A program made the translations under genes and the position numbers. A DNA stretch of 64,000 bases from Gigantopelta aegis (taxonomy: Eukaryota > Mollusca > Gastropoda > Neomphalida > Peltospiridae): positions 91,539,798-91,603,797 of the forward strand of contig NC_054702.1 of the NCBI RefSeq assembly GCF_016097555.1. Reading direction: 5' to 3'. Below the pieces are notes generated by a model. The model had not been told where the DNA came from, ran no database searches, and saw only the letters and a list, made by a program, of their open reading frames with translations. Positions 35,601 through 50,600 of the stretch are shown here, piece by piece. Positions within the stretch are counted from its first letter, which is position 1. Every line of letters starts with the position of its first letter.

Positions 35601-38600
35601 CATAATTTTTGTTTACATGACTGGGTTGTTGGCCCTGTGCAAAACCCCTAAGCTGGAGGACCAGGGTGCTAGTTTTGTCTGGCCCCTGCCGTGCAAGACC
35701 TCTCTATCATGGTTAAACCTGCCAGGAGCACAAGGCACCTGCCAGTACAGCTCTGGGGATCGTAAGGGCACTCAAGCCACCCCACCACAGCAAGGCACTA
35801 GTGCCGGTGGTGGAAACTTAACTGTAGCTTTGTGATCATTTGTAACTGTCTTAGTAGCCTATGTGATGTTGAATATATAAAAAGAAAGAGTTAATAATGG
35901 CATTGTATTACAGTAATGTGTGTTTGCAGAGTGAAAATGATTCTTTGATTTTCTTGAAATAAATCTTGGTCTCAGTCTTGTGTAAAACTACAATTTTTAC
36001 TGTACTAATGTTTCCAGCTATTTTATGATTATGTCAGAGCATTATTCAAATGGTTTTGAATACTATAGTTTTGTCATTTTGAAATGCTTATTCCTAGATA
36101 CATGTTACTTACAAGGGGTTGCATTTTCAGGACAGTGCCTTTGTTGGAACAGTAGTGATTGCAACTGTCAAGGGAGATGTTCATGATATTGGTAAAAACA
36201 TTGTGGGAGTAGTTCTAGGCTGCAACAATTACAGGTACATGTTTTAATTTATTAATACTGTGAAACTTCTCCAAACTGGACAATCAGTAAACTAAATTTC
36301 CTCAGAACCGAACTTCTTTCAGGGTCCCATATTTTATGCAACTTTAATCACTGAAATTAACCCTTGAAAACTCAAAATCTTGAATATTGAAACAATTGTC
36401 CAGTTACGCATTTTCTTTACAAATTTTACCTCTGAAGACTGAACATACGAAAATGTACAAGGAGCCTTTCCCGACTGAACCATATCAATTAGTTGTGAAA
36501 GTTACAGCCTTACTGACCATACTGGATGTTATGTGCATGCTTCATGTAGTGTGTCTGGGTTGTGTGTGGATGTCTGTCCACCAGTGGTCCAGTTAGTTTC
36601 TGTCAGATGAATATAAACAATATTTCAATGTGGAGCCAATTACAGCTGATACAGTTAATATACTGGACTAATTTCAGAGTTATTGACCTTGGCGTGATGA
36701 CTCCATGTGAAAAGATTCTGCAGACCGCAATAGAAGAAAGAGCAGGTGAGACAACTTTAAATTCTTGTGTTAAGCAAGGCTAAGAAATATACACCTCGGT
36801 GGTGCAGTGGTTAAGCCATCAGACTAAAGGCTGGTAGGTACAGGGTTCGCAGCCTGGTACCGGCTCCAACCCAGAGCGAGTTCTTAAGGGCTCAATGGGT
36901 AGGTGTAAGACCACTGCACCCTCTTCTCTTTCACTAACCATTAACCAACTAACAACTAACCCACTGTCCCAGACAAACAGCCCAGATAGCTGAGGTGTGT
37001 GCCCAGGACAGCATGCTTAAACCATAATTGGATATAAGCACAAAAATAAAAGAAGATATTGAACATTATTTTGCTACAGCAACTTTGCCCTTCAGGTGCA
37101 TGTGTAGGAAATTATGCAGTGAAGTTTCTAGTTGGGGGGAGCTCAGGTCATGCTACCTTAGATATATACTGAAAAAAGATAAGAAAATTTGCACAGAAAT
37201 ATTTTGTATAGTTTGATATATTTATTTTTTCTCCTAAAATTACAAATGTGAAAAAATTCAGTTTTTGTTTTTCAGATTTTGTTGGGTTATCAGGATTAAT
37301 CACCCCATCTCTGGATGAAATGATATTTGTGGCAAAGGAAATGGAGCGCATTGGAATGAAAATTCCATTGCTGATTGGTGGGGCAACCACATCAAAGTAA
37401 GTTCATTCATTTATTTATTTAAATTCTTATTTCCGTCCTTATATCCCATTAGGGTTCGAGCACACTGTTCTGGACACACATCTCACCTATCTGGGTTGCC
37501 TGTCCAGGGCAGTAGGTTATTCATTCACTCATTCTTTTATACTTATTTTCGTGCTTAAATCCAATTAATGTTCATGCATGCTGTCCTGGACACACACATC
37601 AGATACCTGGGCTGTCTGTCCAGGACAATGGGTCAGTGGTTAGTTATTAGTGAGAGAGAAGTCAGTGTAGTGGTTAGTTATTAGTGAGAGTAAAGTTTGT
37701 TTTGTTTAACAACACCACTAGAGTACATTGATTAATCAGTCATCGGCTATTGGATGTCAAACAGTTAAGAATGCTGACTCATAGTCATCACAGGAAACCT
37801 ACTACATTTTTCTTAATGCAGCAAGGGATCTTTTAAATGCACTTTCCCAGGATAGCACATACCACGGCCTTTGATATACTAGTTGTGGTGCACTGGCTGG
37901 AATGAGAAATAGCCCAATGGACCAACCGACGGGGATCGATCCCACACCGACCGCGCATTAAGCGAGTGCTTTTCCACTGGGCTATATCCCGTCCCCTTTA
38001 TTAGTGAGAGAGAAGTCAGTGTAGTAGCTTTACAGTTGTAAAACATTTAATAACTATATCTTTGTTTCAGGACACACACGGCGGTGAGGATAGCTCCAAG
38101 ATACAGCAGCCCCACCATTCATGTACTGGACGCCTCCAAGAGTGTTGTAGTGGTCAGTGAAATATGTCTCACTTACAAGTTATCACTTTAATATCAACAT
38201 ATTACTATCGACAAATGTTTTCTTGTAAATATAAATCAAAATAAATAGCATTCTTTAATAATATTATATGAATTTCTTTAGCTTTAAATTTTTATCTTGA
38301 TAAGACTGATGGTCCCACCATATGAATTTAGAATGCATCTAAAAGAGTTGTGGTAAAAGTCTCTTATAATGAGAGTAACAAATATTGAGATGAGCAAACT
38401 GAGCAATACCTGCAGTTACAGATTCAAAATAACAGTGTTCAGTAGTAGAAGGTAGCCATTTTCTGTTACTACCACCACTGTCTACTTTTCATACTTAAAC
38501 ACTGCATTCAGTAGATCTATATAACCTTTTTACCATGTTTTTCCATCATTCTACCCTCAAAATCAGTTGTAATTCATGTAAAAATGTATAATGATTCATT

Positions 38601-41600
38601 GCAACCCTATATACAGCTGTTTAGTAGTGATGCTAATATAAATAAATTTTCTTATTCAGATTCAGGCATTTTCGTTTAATTCGGGCAAAAGCCAGCTCCC
38701 TATAAGAATGGGAGCTTGTACGCCTATGTCTGCACAAATGAAGCACATTCATATGATCTACACTGACACACAATGAAAATGCAAAACAGATATTTTTCAA
38801 TATTTTGTTGTGATTAATGAAAAATATATTTATTGGACTTAAAATAACCATTTATGAGAGGAAGCCATTGATTGGTACTTTTGTCTGGGTTTTAATCCTG
38901 GTTTTGTTCTCGTTACACATACAACAGCAGAAACACACAAAATGGTGTGAAATACGTTCACTACATGCTCAATTATGCTGCATGAAATGCCAGTATGTGG
39001 ACACATAAAAGTCACGTAACGGTGTCATATTCCTCGTCACATTAAGAATGCCACGAGGGAACGAGCGTTGGGCATGGTTCAAGGAGAGCCTTTGCAAAGC
39101 CAAGTTGCTATGACCTTCAGAGTCCATCCATCAACTACTGGACGACTTGTTGAACATCATCAACAGACCAGGAGTGTCCGTGATCGACCTCGACCTGGTC
39201 AACGTCCCGTTATGACCCCACGCCAAGATTGGCAGATTCGACGACACCACCTCCGTGACCGGTTCAGAACTGCGACGATGACAGCAAGCAATATGATAGG
39301 ACGTTATTCTAAGACCAGTTCTCCAGCCACTTTTGCACCATCACCAAAGACCAGGAGGTCCCCTTCTGTTTCAACAAGACAATGCCCATCCACATACTGC
39401 AAGAATTACCCAGGCATTTGTGCAACAAGCCGGTATCACCGTTATGAACTGGCCCGCCGTTTCTCCGGATTTGAACACATGTGGGATGAGTTCGGATGTC
39501 ATGGACGTCACCGCCAGCCACCACCGCGTAACATTGCTGAGCTTGCACAGGCATTGCAGGAGGAGTGGAGGAATATTCCTGTGGCTTATTTGAGATGTTT
39601 GTGCCAATCCTTTCCCCGTCATCTTCACGCATGCTCACGGGCCAATAGTGGACACACCAGATACTGATGTTAATATGGGGGGGGGGGGGGGGGGGGGGGT
39701 TGAACTTTTCGATTATGAATGAAACTCGATTACTGATGATAACTGGCCATGTTTCCATGTGAATGTATCTCATGAATACCAGTCATTAATGTCATATTAC
39801 ATTATCCATCAATTCATTAATAGTTTGTCGTTATTTGCAATGAAAAGTTGTTTTTGCGTTTTCATTGTGTTTCAGTATATATAACAGCCAGTTTTTCTTA
39901 GTTATACACAGCATTAAGTGGACATAGCCACCTACTTTCCTGAAACATTCTCTCACTTTAAGAAGGTAATGAACTCCCTAAACTGTGGAAATATTAGAAG
40001 GTATGAACAGTTAACTCCACTAAGATGAAATAGACATGATTTATTTAACTGTTTTGAATTATGTGCAAAAGAATTAAACATGTGCAACTTGTGTATGTTG
40101 GTTTTTTTAGTGTTCTGCTTTAACAAAGAAAGAGTTGTTGGAAGATTTTATATATGACATCAGAGAAGAGTATGAAGAGATAAGAACAGAACACTATGAC
40201 ACTCTCAAGGTAATTTGTACATTACTTTGCCATTCAGGGCTCACACAGAATGAGAAATACCTGTAGTAAAAACAGTTAGTTAGCTAGGGTGAAAATCTGT
40301 ATGAGCAATACATTATTTCTATTAAAGGCGCAGACCCAAGTTTTTAACTCGTAAAAATGGACACTAAGTTCAGTTAATCTACAAACCTGTAACACATTTG
40401 GATAAAGTTACAACAAAGTGAAAGAAGAGTCTATGACGTTAAAACCGGAAAATATCCTTAAAAAATAAGACTAGAACTAGAATCAATAACCGCTACTTCT
40501 CAAGATGCATGTGCATTTTTAAAAATATAAAAAATGTGTTTTGTAGTATTAGAAACAACAGGAAGACGAGAAACACTTCAGTTCTATGGAAATGGATAAA
40601 CTAAACAATAAAATAAAAGTAATGTTTGATTTCAGTGATCATTAACAGGCTCTGTTAGTGAAAAATATGCTGTAGTGTTTAAAAACTAGGGTCTGTCCCT
40701 TTAAATAAATTTAGTATAATATGATATAATATAAATGTTTCTTGAAACATTCAAACATTCAGTAGGCTATATTGTCAGCCTGAATTAAGGATGGCCTTGG
40801 TGGTATAGTGGCAAAGCCATCAGACATAAGGCCGGCTCCAACCCATAATTAATTTAATGACTCAATAGGTAGGTGTAAGGCCATTACAATGACTTGTCTC
40901 TCACTAACCACAAACAACTAAAACACTAATCCTCTATCCCGGCCAGACAGCCAGATAGCTGAAATGTGTGGCCAGGACAGTGTGCTCGAACATTAATTGA
41001 ATATAAGCACAAAAATAACTATAACTGAATGAATGAAATGGATGGATGAAGTGGAAGTTCAACTTTTTTACAAGAATGTTGGGCATTTGAAGGACACCAT
41101 TTGGTTTTTTAATGTTTCAATGTGTTTTACACTGGAACTTGTTTGATTAACTTAACAGATCCAGTTAAAATATTTTGCAATGCTTGTGCTTTAATTTTGT
41201 ATTGACTGGCAAGTGAAATTAAATCATCAAAACTTTCCCACTGGGGCATATTCTGTTCCTTTTTGTATGTTCTATATATAGCCACTGAGACCAGTTTATG
41301 AATAGATTTAACTTGGTATATTTTTGGATTATGCCCTTTTATATGTGCAATTATAAACCAATAATTCTATCTCAAGCAGTAAATATATCAATGTTTTGTC
41401 TTGTGCAGGACAGAAAATACTTGAAACTGGAAGAGGCAAGAGCAAAAGCATTCAACCTGGACTGGAAAAATGAAGCAAAACCAGGTAAATTAGCTTCTCT
41501 TAAATATTCCATAATACGAATGAATGAACATATTCTGTTAATAAACAGCAGTTTCTGTATTACAGAATACTATGTGAATTTCATTATAAATATTTCAATT

Positions 41601-44600
41601 CTGATTATCATTATATTTTCTGAATTATTTATGTTTTACCAGTGGAACCTACATTTCTTGGTGTAAAGAAGTTTGAAGACTACGATCTTAATCAACTGGT
41701 GCCCTACATTGACTGGAAACCATTCTTTGATGTTTGGCAACTCAGAGGAAAATATCCCAACAGAGGCTACCCTAAAATATTTAACGACAAAACTGTTGGT
41801 AATTATTGAGAGACAAATTTAATCTTAATCAAGATCTCCCATTTCACGTCATATTGTCTGCTTTTGATTGTGATTCCTCCTTACAATCCAGCCCTTTATC
41901 CACCGTATATTTTTGGGATCATTTTGGTTGGTTTATGAGTACACTTTAAAGACATATTTGTGGGATTTGTTAACAGATTAAACTGTTTGAAGGTTATGGT
42001 TTTTACTTTATCATTTAAAAGCTTTAACAACTGAGTATTGTTTTGTTTAACGACACCACTAGAGCATATTGATTTATTAACCTATCGAATATTTGGTATT
42101 TCTTTACATATAGTCTTGGAGAAGAAACTCACTACATTTTTCCATTAGAAGCAAGGGTAGGATAGCACATGCCACGGCCTTTGTTATACCAGTTATGGTG
42201 CACTGGCTAGAGCGAGCATTTTAAATATAATTTATATTCACAATTATTGATTCATTACAAAAAAAAACTCTTATTGATTCAGAGACACAATGTTTCATTA
42301 ATTGTACATCCATATTTCAAGGACAAGAAGCTAAGAAGTGTTTTGATGAGGCCCAAAATATGCTGAAGAAAATAATTGCTGACAAAAGTCTCCGTGCCAC
42401 TGGAATGATTAGCTTCCACAAAGCCAACAGTGTGGGTGATGACATAGAGATCTATGATGACAAGGGAGACAAACAAGAGACTTTCTTTGGTCTCCGACAA
42501 CAGGTTTGATTTCTAGTTCTGGTGAAATACATTTTTATATATATAGGCTTTTTTTTTTAAACTTGATAGTATTTTACAAAATAATAGTTTGAACCTACAA
42601 AATCCTTCACATATTTTGTCAGGGTTTAAAGACCATTCCAACACAGCAAAATTTTGTTTTATTAACATGTAGATATTCGACATACTTCCAGAGAAGAACG
42701 ACTGATATGAAGATAAATTCTGAAAGTGAAAGTACTTTCTAAGATGCATGTAGATGCATGTAGTAAAGAAATGACATATTCATAATTCATCCCCCAAAAA
42801 TGTGACAAGCTAAAGGAGGAAGATAATATAAGATGTAACCGAGGTCAGTTATAAAGGAAGATAATATAAGACGTAACCGAGGTCAGTTATAAAGGAAGAT
42901 GAGACGTAACCGAGGTCAGTTATAAAGGAAGATGATATAAGACGTAACCGAGGTCAGTTATAAAGGAAGATGATATAAGACGTAACCGAGGTCAGTTATA
43001 AAGGAAGATGATATAAGACGTAACCGAGGTCAGTTATAAAGGAAGATGATATAAGACGTAACCGAGGTCAGTTATAAAGGAAGATGATATAAGACGTAAC
43101 CGAGGTCAGTTATAAAGGAAGATGATATAAGACGTAACCGAGGTCAGTTATAAAGGAAGATGATATAAACGTAACCGAGGTCAGTTATAAAGGAAGATGA
43201 TATAAGACGTAACCGAGGTCAGTTATAAAGGAAGATGATATAACACGTAACCGAGGTCAGTTATAAAGGAAGATGATATAACACGTAACCGAGGTCAGTT
43301 ATAAAGGAAGATGATATAACACGTAACCGAGGTCAGTTATAAAGGAAGATGATATAACACGTAACCGAGGTCAGTTATAAAGGAAGATGATATAACACGT
43401 AACCGAGGTCAGTTATAAAGGAAGATGATATAACACGTAACCGAGGTCAGTTATAAAGGAAGATGATATAAGACGTAACCGAGGTCAGTTATAAAGGAAG
43501 ATGATATAACCGACGTAACCGAGTTAAGACGTAACCGAGGTCAGTTATAAAGGAAGATGATATAAGACGTAACCGAGGTCAGTTATAAAGGAAGATGATA
43601 TAAGACGTAACCGAGGTCAGTTATAAAGGAAGATGATATAAGACGTAACCGAGGTCAGTTATAAAGGAAGATGATATAAGACGTAACCGAGGTCAGTTAT
43701 AAAGGAAGATGATATAAGACGTAACCGAGGTCAGTTATAAAGGAAGATGATATAAGACGTAACCGAGGTCAGTTATAAAGGAAGATGATATAAGACGTAA
43801 CCGAGGTCAGTTATAAAGGAAGATGATATAAGACGTAACCGAGGTCAGTTATAAAGGAAGATGATATAAGACGTAACCGAGGTCAGTTATAAAGGAAGAT
43901 GATATAAGACGTAACCGAGGTCAGTTATAAAGGAAGATGATATAAGACGTAACCGAGGTCAGTTATAAAGGAAGATGATATAAGACGTAACCGAGGTCAG
44001 TTATAAAGGAAGATGATATAAGACGTAACCGAGGTCAGTTATAAAGGAAGATGATATAAGACGTAACCGAGGTCAGTTATAAAGGAAGATGATATAAGAC
44101 GTAACCGAGGGAAGTTATAAAGGAAGATGATATAAGACGTAACCGAGGTCAGTTATAAAGGAAGATGATATAAGACGTAACCGAGGTCAGTTATAAAGGA
44201 AGATGATATAAGACGTAACCGAGGTCAGCTATAAAGGAAGATGATATAAGACGTAACCGAGGTCAGCTATAAAGGAAGATGATATAAGACGTAACCGAGG
44301 TCAGTTATAAAGGAAGATGATATAAGACGTAACCGAGGTCAGCTATAAAGGAAGATGATATAAGACGTAATCGAGGTAAGCTATAAAGGAAGATGATATA
44401 AGACGTAATCGAGGTAAGCTATAAAGGAAGATGATATAAGACGTAATCGAGGTAAGTTATAAAGGAAGATGATATAAGACGTAATCGAGGTAAGTTATAA
44501 AGGAAGATGATATAAGACGTAATCGAGGTAAGTTATAAAGGAAGATGATATAAGACGTAATCGAGGTCAGTTATAAAGGAAGATGATATAAGACGTAACC

Positions 44601-47600
44601 GAGGTAAGTTATAAAGGAAGATGATATAAGACGTAACCGAGGTCAGTTATAAAGGAAGATGATATAAGACGTAACCGAGGTCAGTTATAAAGGAAGATGA
44701 TATAAGACGTAACCGAGGTAAGCTATAAAGGAAGATGATATAAGACGTAATCGAGGTAAGTTATAAAGGAAGATGATATAAGACGTAACCGAGGTAAGCT
44801 ATAAAGGAAGATGATATAAGACGTAACCGAGGTAAGCTATAAAGGAAGATGATATAAGACGTAACCGAGGTCAGTTATAAAGGAAGATGATATAAGACGT
44901 AACCGAGGTCAGTTATAAAGGAAGATGATATAAGACGTAACCGAGGTCAGTTATAAAGGAAGATGATATAAGACGTAACCGAGGTCAGTTATAAAGGAAG
45001 ATGATATAAGACGTAACCGAGGTCAGTTATAAAGGAAGATGATATAAGACGTAACCGAGGTAAGCTATAAAGGAAGATGATATAAGACGTAATCGAGGTC
45101 GATAAAGGAAGGTTATAAAGGAAGATGATATAAGACGTAATCGAGGTAAGTTATTATAAAGGAAGATGATATAAGACGTAATCGAGGTAAGTTATAAAGG
45201 AAGATGATATAAGACGTAATCGAGGTAAGTTATAAAGGAAGATGATATAAGACGTAATCGAGGTAAGTTATAAAGGAAGATGATATAAGACGTAATCGAG
45301 GTAAGTTATAAAGGAAGATGATATAAGACGTAACCGAGGTCAGCTATAAAGGAAGATGATATAAGACGTAATCGAGGTCAGTTATAAAGGAAGATGATAT
45401 AAGACGTAACCGAGGTCAGTTATAAAGGAAGATGATATAAGACGTAACCGAGGTCAGTTATAAAGGAAGATGATATAAGACGTAACCGAGGTAAGTTATA
45501 AAGGAAGATGATATAAGACGTAATCGAGGTAAGTTATAAAGGAAGATGATATAAGACGTAACCGAGGTAAGCTATAAAGGAAGATGATATAAGACGTAAC
45601 CGAGGTAAGCTATAAAGGAAGATGATATAAGATGTAACTGAGGTCAGTTATAAAGGAAGATGATATAAGACGTAACCGAGGTAAGTTATAAAGGAAGATG
45701 ATATAAGACGTAACCGAGGTCAGTTGTAAAGGAAGATGATATAAGACGTAACCGAGGTCAGTTATAAAGGAAGATAATATAAGACGTAACCGAGGTCAGT
45801 TATAAAGGAAGATGATATAAGACGTAACCGAGGTCAGTTATAATTCATTCACTTATAATTCAGTATGGTTGCAGGATGTAGCCCACTGGTAAAGTGCTCG
45901 CTTGATATGCGGTCGGTCTGGGATCAATCACCATCGGTGGGCCCATTGGGCTATTTCTTGTCCCAGCCAGGGCTTACTTTTGGTATATTAAAGGTTGTGG
46001 TATGTACTATCCTGTCTGTGGGATGGTGCATATAAAAGATCCCATACTACTAATGGAAAAATGTAGTGGGTTTCCTCTCTTAAGACTATATGTCAAAATT
46101 ACCAAATGTTTGACATCCAATAGCCAATGATTAATAAATCAATGTGTTCTAGTGGTGTCGTTAAACAAAACAAATTTCTTACACCCAGTAATGAGACAGA
46201 CTTAGGGAAGATAAATTATTATTAACACCAAAATCAAGAAAACAACACAGTTGGTTCTGGAATGGTACAAGCAGTGGGGTGAATGATAAGTAGTAGTTGG
46301 AACTTGTGTTGTTGCAACAAACAAAAAAGAAGAAATGTTTTATTTAACGACGTACTCAACACATTTTATTTACGGTTATATGGCATTGGATGTTGCAACA
46401 TGTGATAATGTTAAGATACCCAAACTGAATATAGTTAAATTGATAATTAATGATTGGGATTTTTGTTGCTTTTTCTCAGGCTGAAAAGGATTCTGCCAGT
46501 CGACACGAGCCCTATATGTGTCTGTCTGATTTTATAGCCCCAAAGAGCAGTGGTGTTAATGATTATATTGGACTCTTTGCCCTCTCATGCCATGGTGCCG
46601 AAGAATTGTGTCAAAAGTAAGTGCACGTTGATGTTTCTTGTCTAAAATTATTTGATTTACTCTGTAGGCCTATTTATTCAAGTGACGCTGGATGTGGATC
46701 TATAGTCCTTCCCACAGGAAACGCCTTTGTTCACACTGTGGAATTTACTACAAGTTATTTTTTTTGAGCCTATTGATTTCTATATTGCATACAAAAATAG
46801 GGGTTGTGTTTTTTATTTCCAAAACACTTTTTCATTTCTTATTTACATTTTTGTAGGAGGATGGGATGTAGGTAGAGCATCTGCCCTAAGCTTCAAGATG
46901 TTTGGGTGTCAGTTACCTACCATGGACTAAAATGACATTTTTACATGCAATCTATAAACTATTTTAATTACAATAAGTTACAAGTTTTTTCCTTTTGTAT
47001 TGCAAATTAAAATAGTGGCACCACGCATGATCTTTGTTTTTAGTTTTAGATTAGAGTAACCCTACTACCAGCAGATTAGTATTTCAGTATTACTTTTTAA
47101 AAAAAGGAATTGTTTTGATTGTTCAATATTAACTTTTGTCCATGCTTGTCAGAGTCAGAAGGCAAGATATGACTGTTCATTTTCCGGCATCTAATTTTGT
47201 ATTTAGTTCCATTACTCACAAATTGTCACTTTTGTCATACTTGCACCTTTGAATGTTATCTTACTGCATTTTTATCTAATTAATTAAAAAGTTTTTTTTT
47301 TTTTAAATTACAAAAATTAAAATAATGAATTTTATATTACTAATTAATTCTTTTTAAACCAAACAGTTTATGGTAGTTGTAGCATTAATTCTGTGGAATT
47401 TGTGTTCAATATAATTAATGAAATATAATTTTATCTTGCAGATTCCTAGCTGAACTGGATGACTACAATGTAATCATGATAAAGGCTCTTGCTGACAGAT
47501 TAGCTGAGGTATGTTTGACTAGCTACGTTCATTTAAAGAAATTTAAACGCACCAAAATGTATTGTTTACAATTAAATACTATTACTGAGTGAAATACAAG

Positions 47601-50600
47601 GCATGACGAGAAATTATTTCAGTTTACCTGCCTCGGTGGCATCGTGGTTAGGCCATCGGTCTACAGGCTGGTAGGTACTGGGTACCTTCCTTTCATCTAA
47701 TCTGCCAGCTTGTGTTTTCCATCAATTGTGTTCATTTCATTTCAACTTATTTTCGTGCTTATATCCAATTGAGGTTCAAGCATGCTGCACTAGGTACTCA
47801 CCTCAGCTATCTGGGCTGTCTGTCCAGGACAGTGGATTAGTTGTTAGTGGTTAGTGAGAGAGAAGAGGGTGTAGTGGACTTACACCTACCCATTGAGTCG
47901 TAACTCGCTTTGGGTGGGAGCCGGTACCGGGCTGTGAACCCTGTATCTACCACCCATCAAAAGAAAGTGTGAATCAATACCCTATCCCCATCCTGATAAC
48001 TGCTCATCAAACATCAAAATCATGCTTCTGCTTCTGGTGGGTTCTACTCTAATCTGCAGCACTGCACAAGCAAGTCTGTGTGAGTTTGCCTGTTTTCACT
48101 CAGACTTGACAAACTGTGTGATACTGGTGTTTGTTTTACTCACCTGTGTTTGACACAAAATAGCTAATCTGTATTTTAAGCATGCATTCATTCGTAATCT
48201 AATCCCAAGCAATATCCAGTTGTAGTCAAGCATATCTTCCACTCAGAAATATAGGGTGATTCTAGTAGATTTTTGCCTCGCAGTATTTTATGAATGCACA
48301 TAATTTTGTAGATAACATCTTCTAAATCAATCATTTTAACCAAGAAATTATATTATTACTGAATATTTCAGGCTTTTGCCGAGGAGATGCACAAACGAGT
48401 GAGAACAGAGTTCTGGGGTTACTGTCCTGATGAACTGCTTGGTGCACAAGATCTTCATCGAATAAAATACGCAGTAAGTAACCACCATGTTAATTTTCTT
48501 TCACAAGTTCCTTCTATTTATGGGATACACCTCCGTACTTGTAATTGAATTATGTGTCTGAGGTCATGGGATCCATTTCATTTCATTTCAACTTATTTTT
48601 GTGCTTATATCCAATTAAGGTTCAAGCACACTGTCCTGGGCATACACCTCAGCTGTCTGTGCTGTCTGTGCAGGACAGTGGGTTAGTTGTTAGTAGTTAG
48701 TGAGAGACAAGATGGTGTAGTGGTCTTACAATTACCCATTGAGTTGTTAAAAACTTGCTCTGGGTGGGAGCCGGTACCAGGCTACGAACCCTGTACCTAC
48801 CAGCCTTATGTTCAATGGCTTAACCATGACGCCACCGAGACCAGTTCATGGGATCCATTCTGCTTATTACTATTAGGGTACTGTAGAGTTATTTCCCTTT
48901 GCAACCAATACACCACTTAATTATATATACATAACCGGCCTTGGTGGCATCATGGTTAAGCCATCGGACATAAAGGCTGGTAGATACAGGGTTCGCAGCC
49001 CAGTACCGGCTCCCATCCAGAGTTCGTTTTAATGACTCATTGGCCACTACACCCTTTTCTCTATCACTAACCAGTAACAATTAACAACTAACCCACTGTC
49101 CTGGACAGAGAGCTGAGGTGTGTGTCCAGGACAAGGAAATAAGTTGAAATGAATGGAATATATACATAGCAATAAAATATATAGATCTACAAAAACCATA
49201 AAAGTTATATTCAGTGAAAAGTCGTATTTTCACTGTATTTTAGGGAGTGAAAATATAGTAATCATATTTATATTTTTAATAAATTCATGATTCAATTATC
49301 TCCCTTGGAAATGATTAGTTTTGATTATTGAGGTCACAATCTCTTCTTCGTGTTTAAGTTTGCTGATTACCGATACATTTAAAGTAATTTAAACAGTTGT
49401 ACCTGTAAAAAATGGATATGAAGTGCAATTATGATAAAATACCAAAAACTGATTGAATACGAAGTTAAATAATGATGATACAATGTCCTGCCGTTGAGTG
49501 TAAGTTGAAGTTAAAATTTGGCATATCATTATAGAAACTTCAAGAAAATTCTCTTCTTGACCATTTAAGGAGTTATAGACTATTAACTACTCAGTTGCCC
49601 TCTAAAACAAAAAATCGTAGCTACAGCCCTGATTTGTTTCTATCATGTCCCATTACATTCAGAAACAGCCCTTAGCACAATATTGCAGTAGTGTGTAGAT
49701 ACTAAAAGGAGAAATTACTCATCTGTATTAGTCCCCTACCAGTCCAACTGGAGGGGATTATAATTTTTGGTTCTAGCTTTATGGCTAAAATTTTGGTTCT
49801 AGCTTTATGGCTTTATGGTTAAAATTCTGGTTCTAGCTTTATGGCTGAAATTCTGGTTCTAGCTTTATGGCTGAAATTCTGGTTCTAGCTTTATGGTTAA
49901 AATTCTGGTTCTAGCTTTATGGGTAAAATTTTGGTTCTAGCTTTATGGGTGAAATTCTGGTTCTTGCTTTATGGGTGAAATTTTGGTTCTAGCTTTATGG
50001 GTGAAATTTTGGTGATAGGTTTATCATGTAGAGTTACAGATGATGTTGGACTTTCACAAGGATTGACCCATTCTTGACAGATTTTAAATTAGCAGTACTC
50101 TGAGCATGCTTGTTGATTACTGCAGGGAATCCGCCCTGCCCCAGGATACCCCAGCCAGCCAGATCACACGGAGAAGGAAACCATGTGGAAGTTGCTAGAG
50201 CCAGACTCTGTGGGAATCACCCTGACAGAGTCGCTCGCCATGGAACCAGCAGCATCGGTGTCAGGAATATACTTCGCTCAGCCCAAAGCAACGTACTTCG
50301 CTGTTGGGAAAATTGACAAGGATCAGGTATTTTATTAATTTTGTAGCAGCCACTGGACTTAAGGGAAGGGAACTCATTTTACGTGCCCAAGTCCAAAAGG
50401 TTCAAGCATGCCAATCCCGGACTTGACCTCTGACATCGCCAGTGGCCAGTTCCGGGACAAGAAGCCTGGACTTAAGGTTGGTTGGTACATGGTTCACATC
50501 CCAGCACCAGCTCCCATCCAGAGTGACTCTGAGCTATAACAGCCACTTCAACTTCTTTCTTACTGAATTCTAACAATGAATCATTAACATATGCTCTTGA

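Noticed and set aside
42811..45842. CRISPR-like array
   Set aside because: Units are contiguous 38-bp tandem repeats with no spacers, in a eukaryotic intron.
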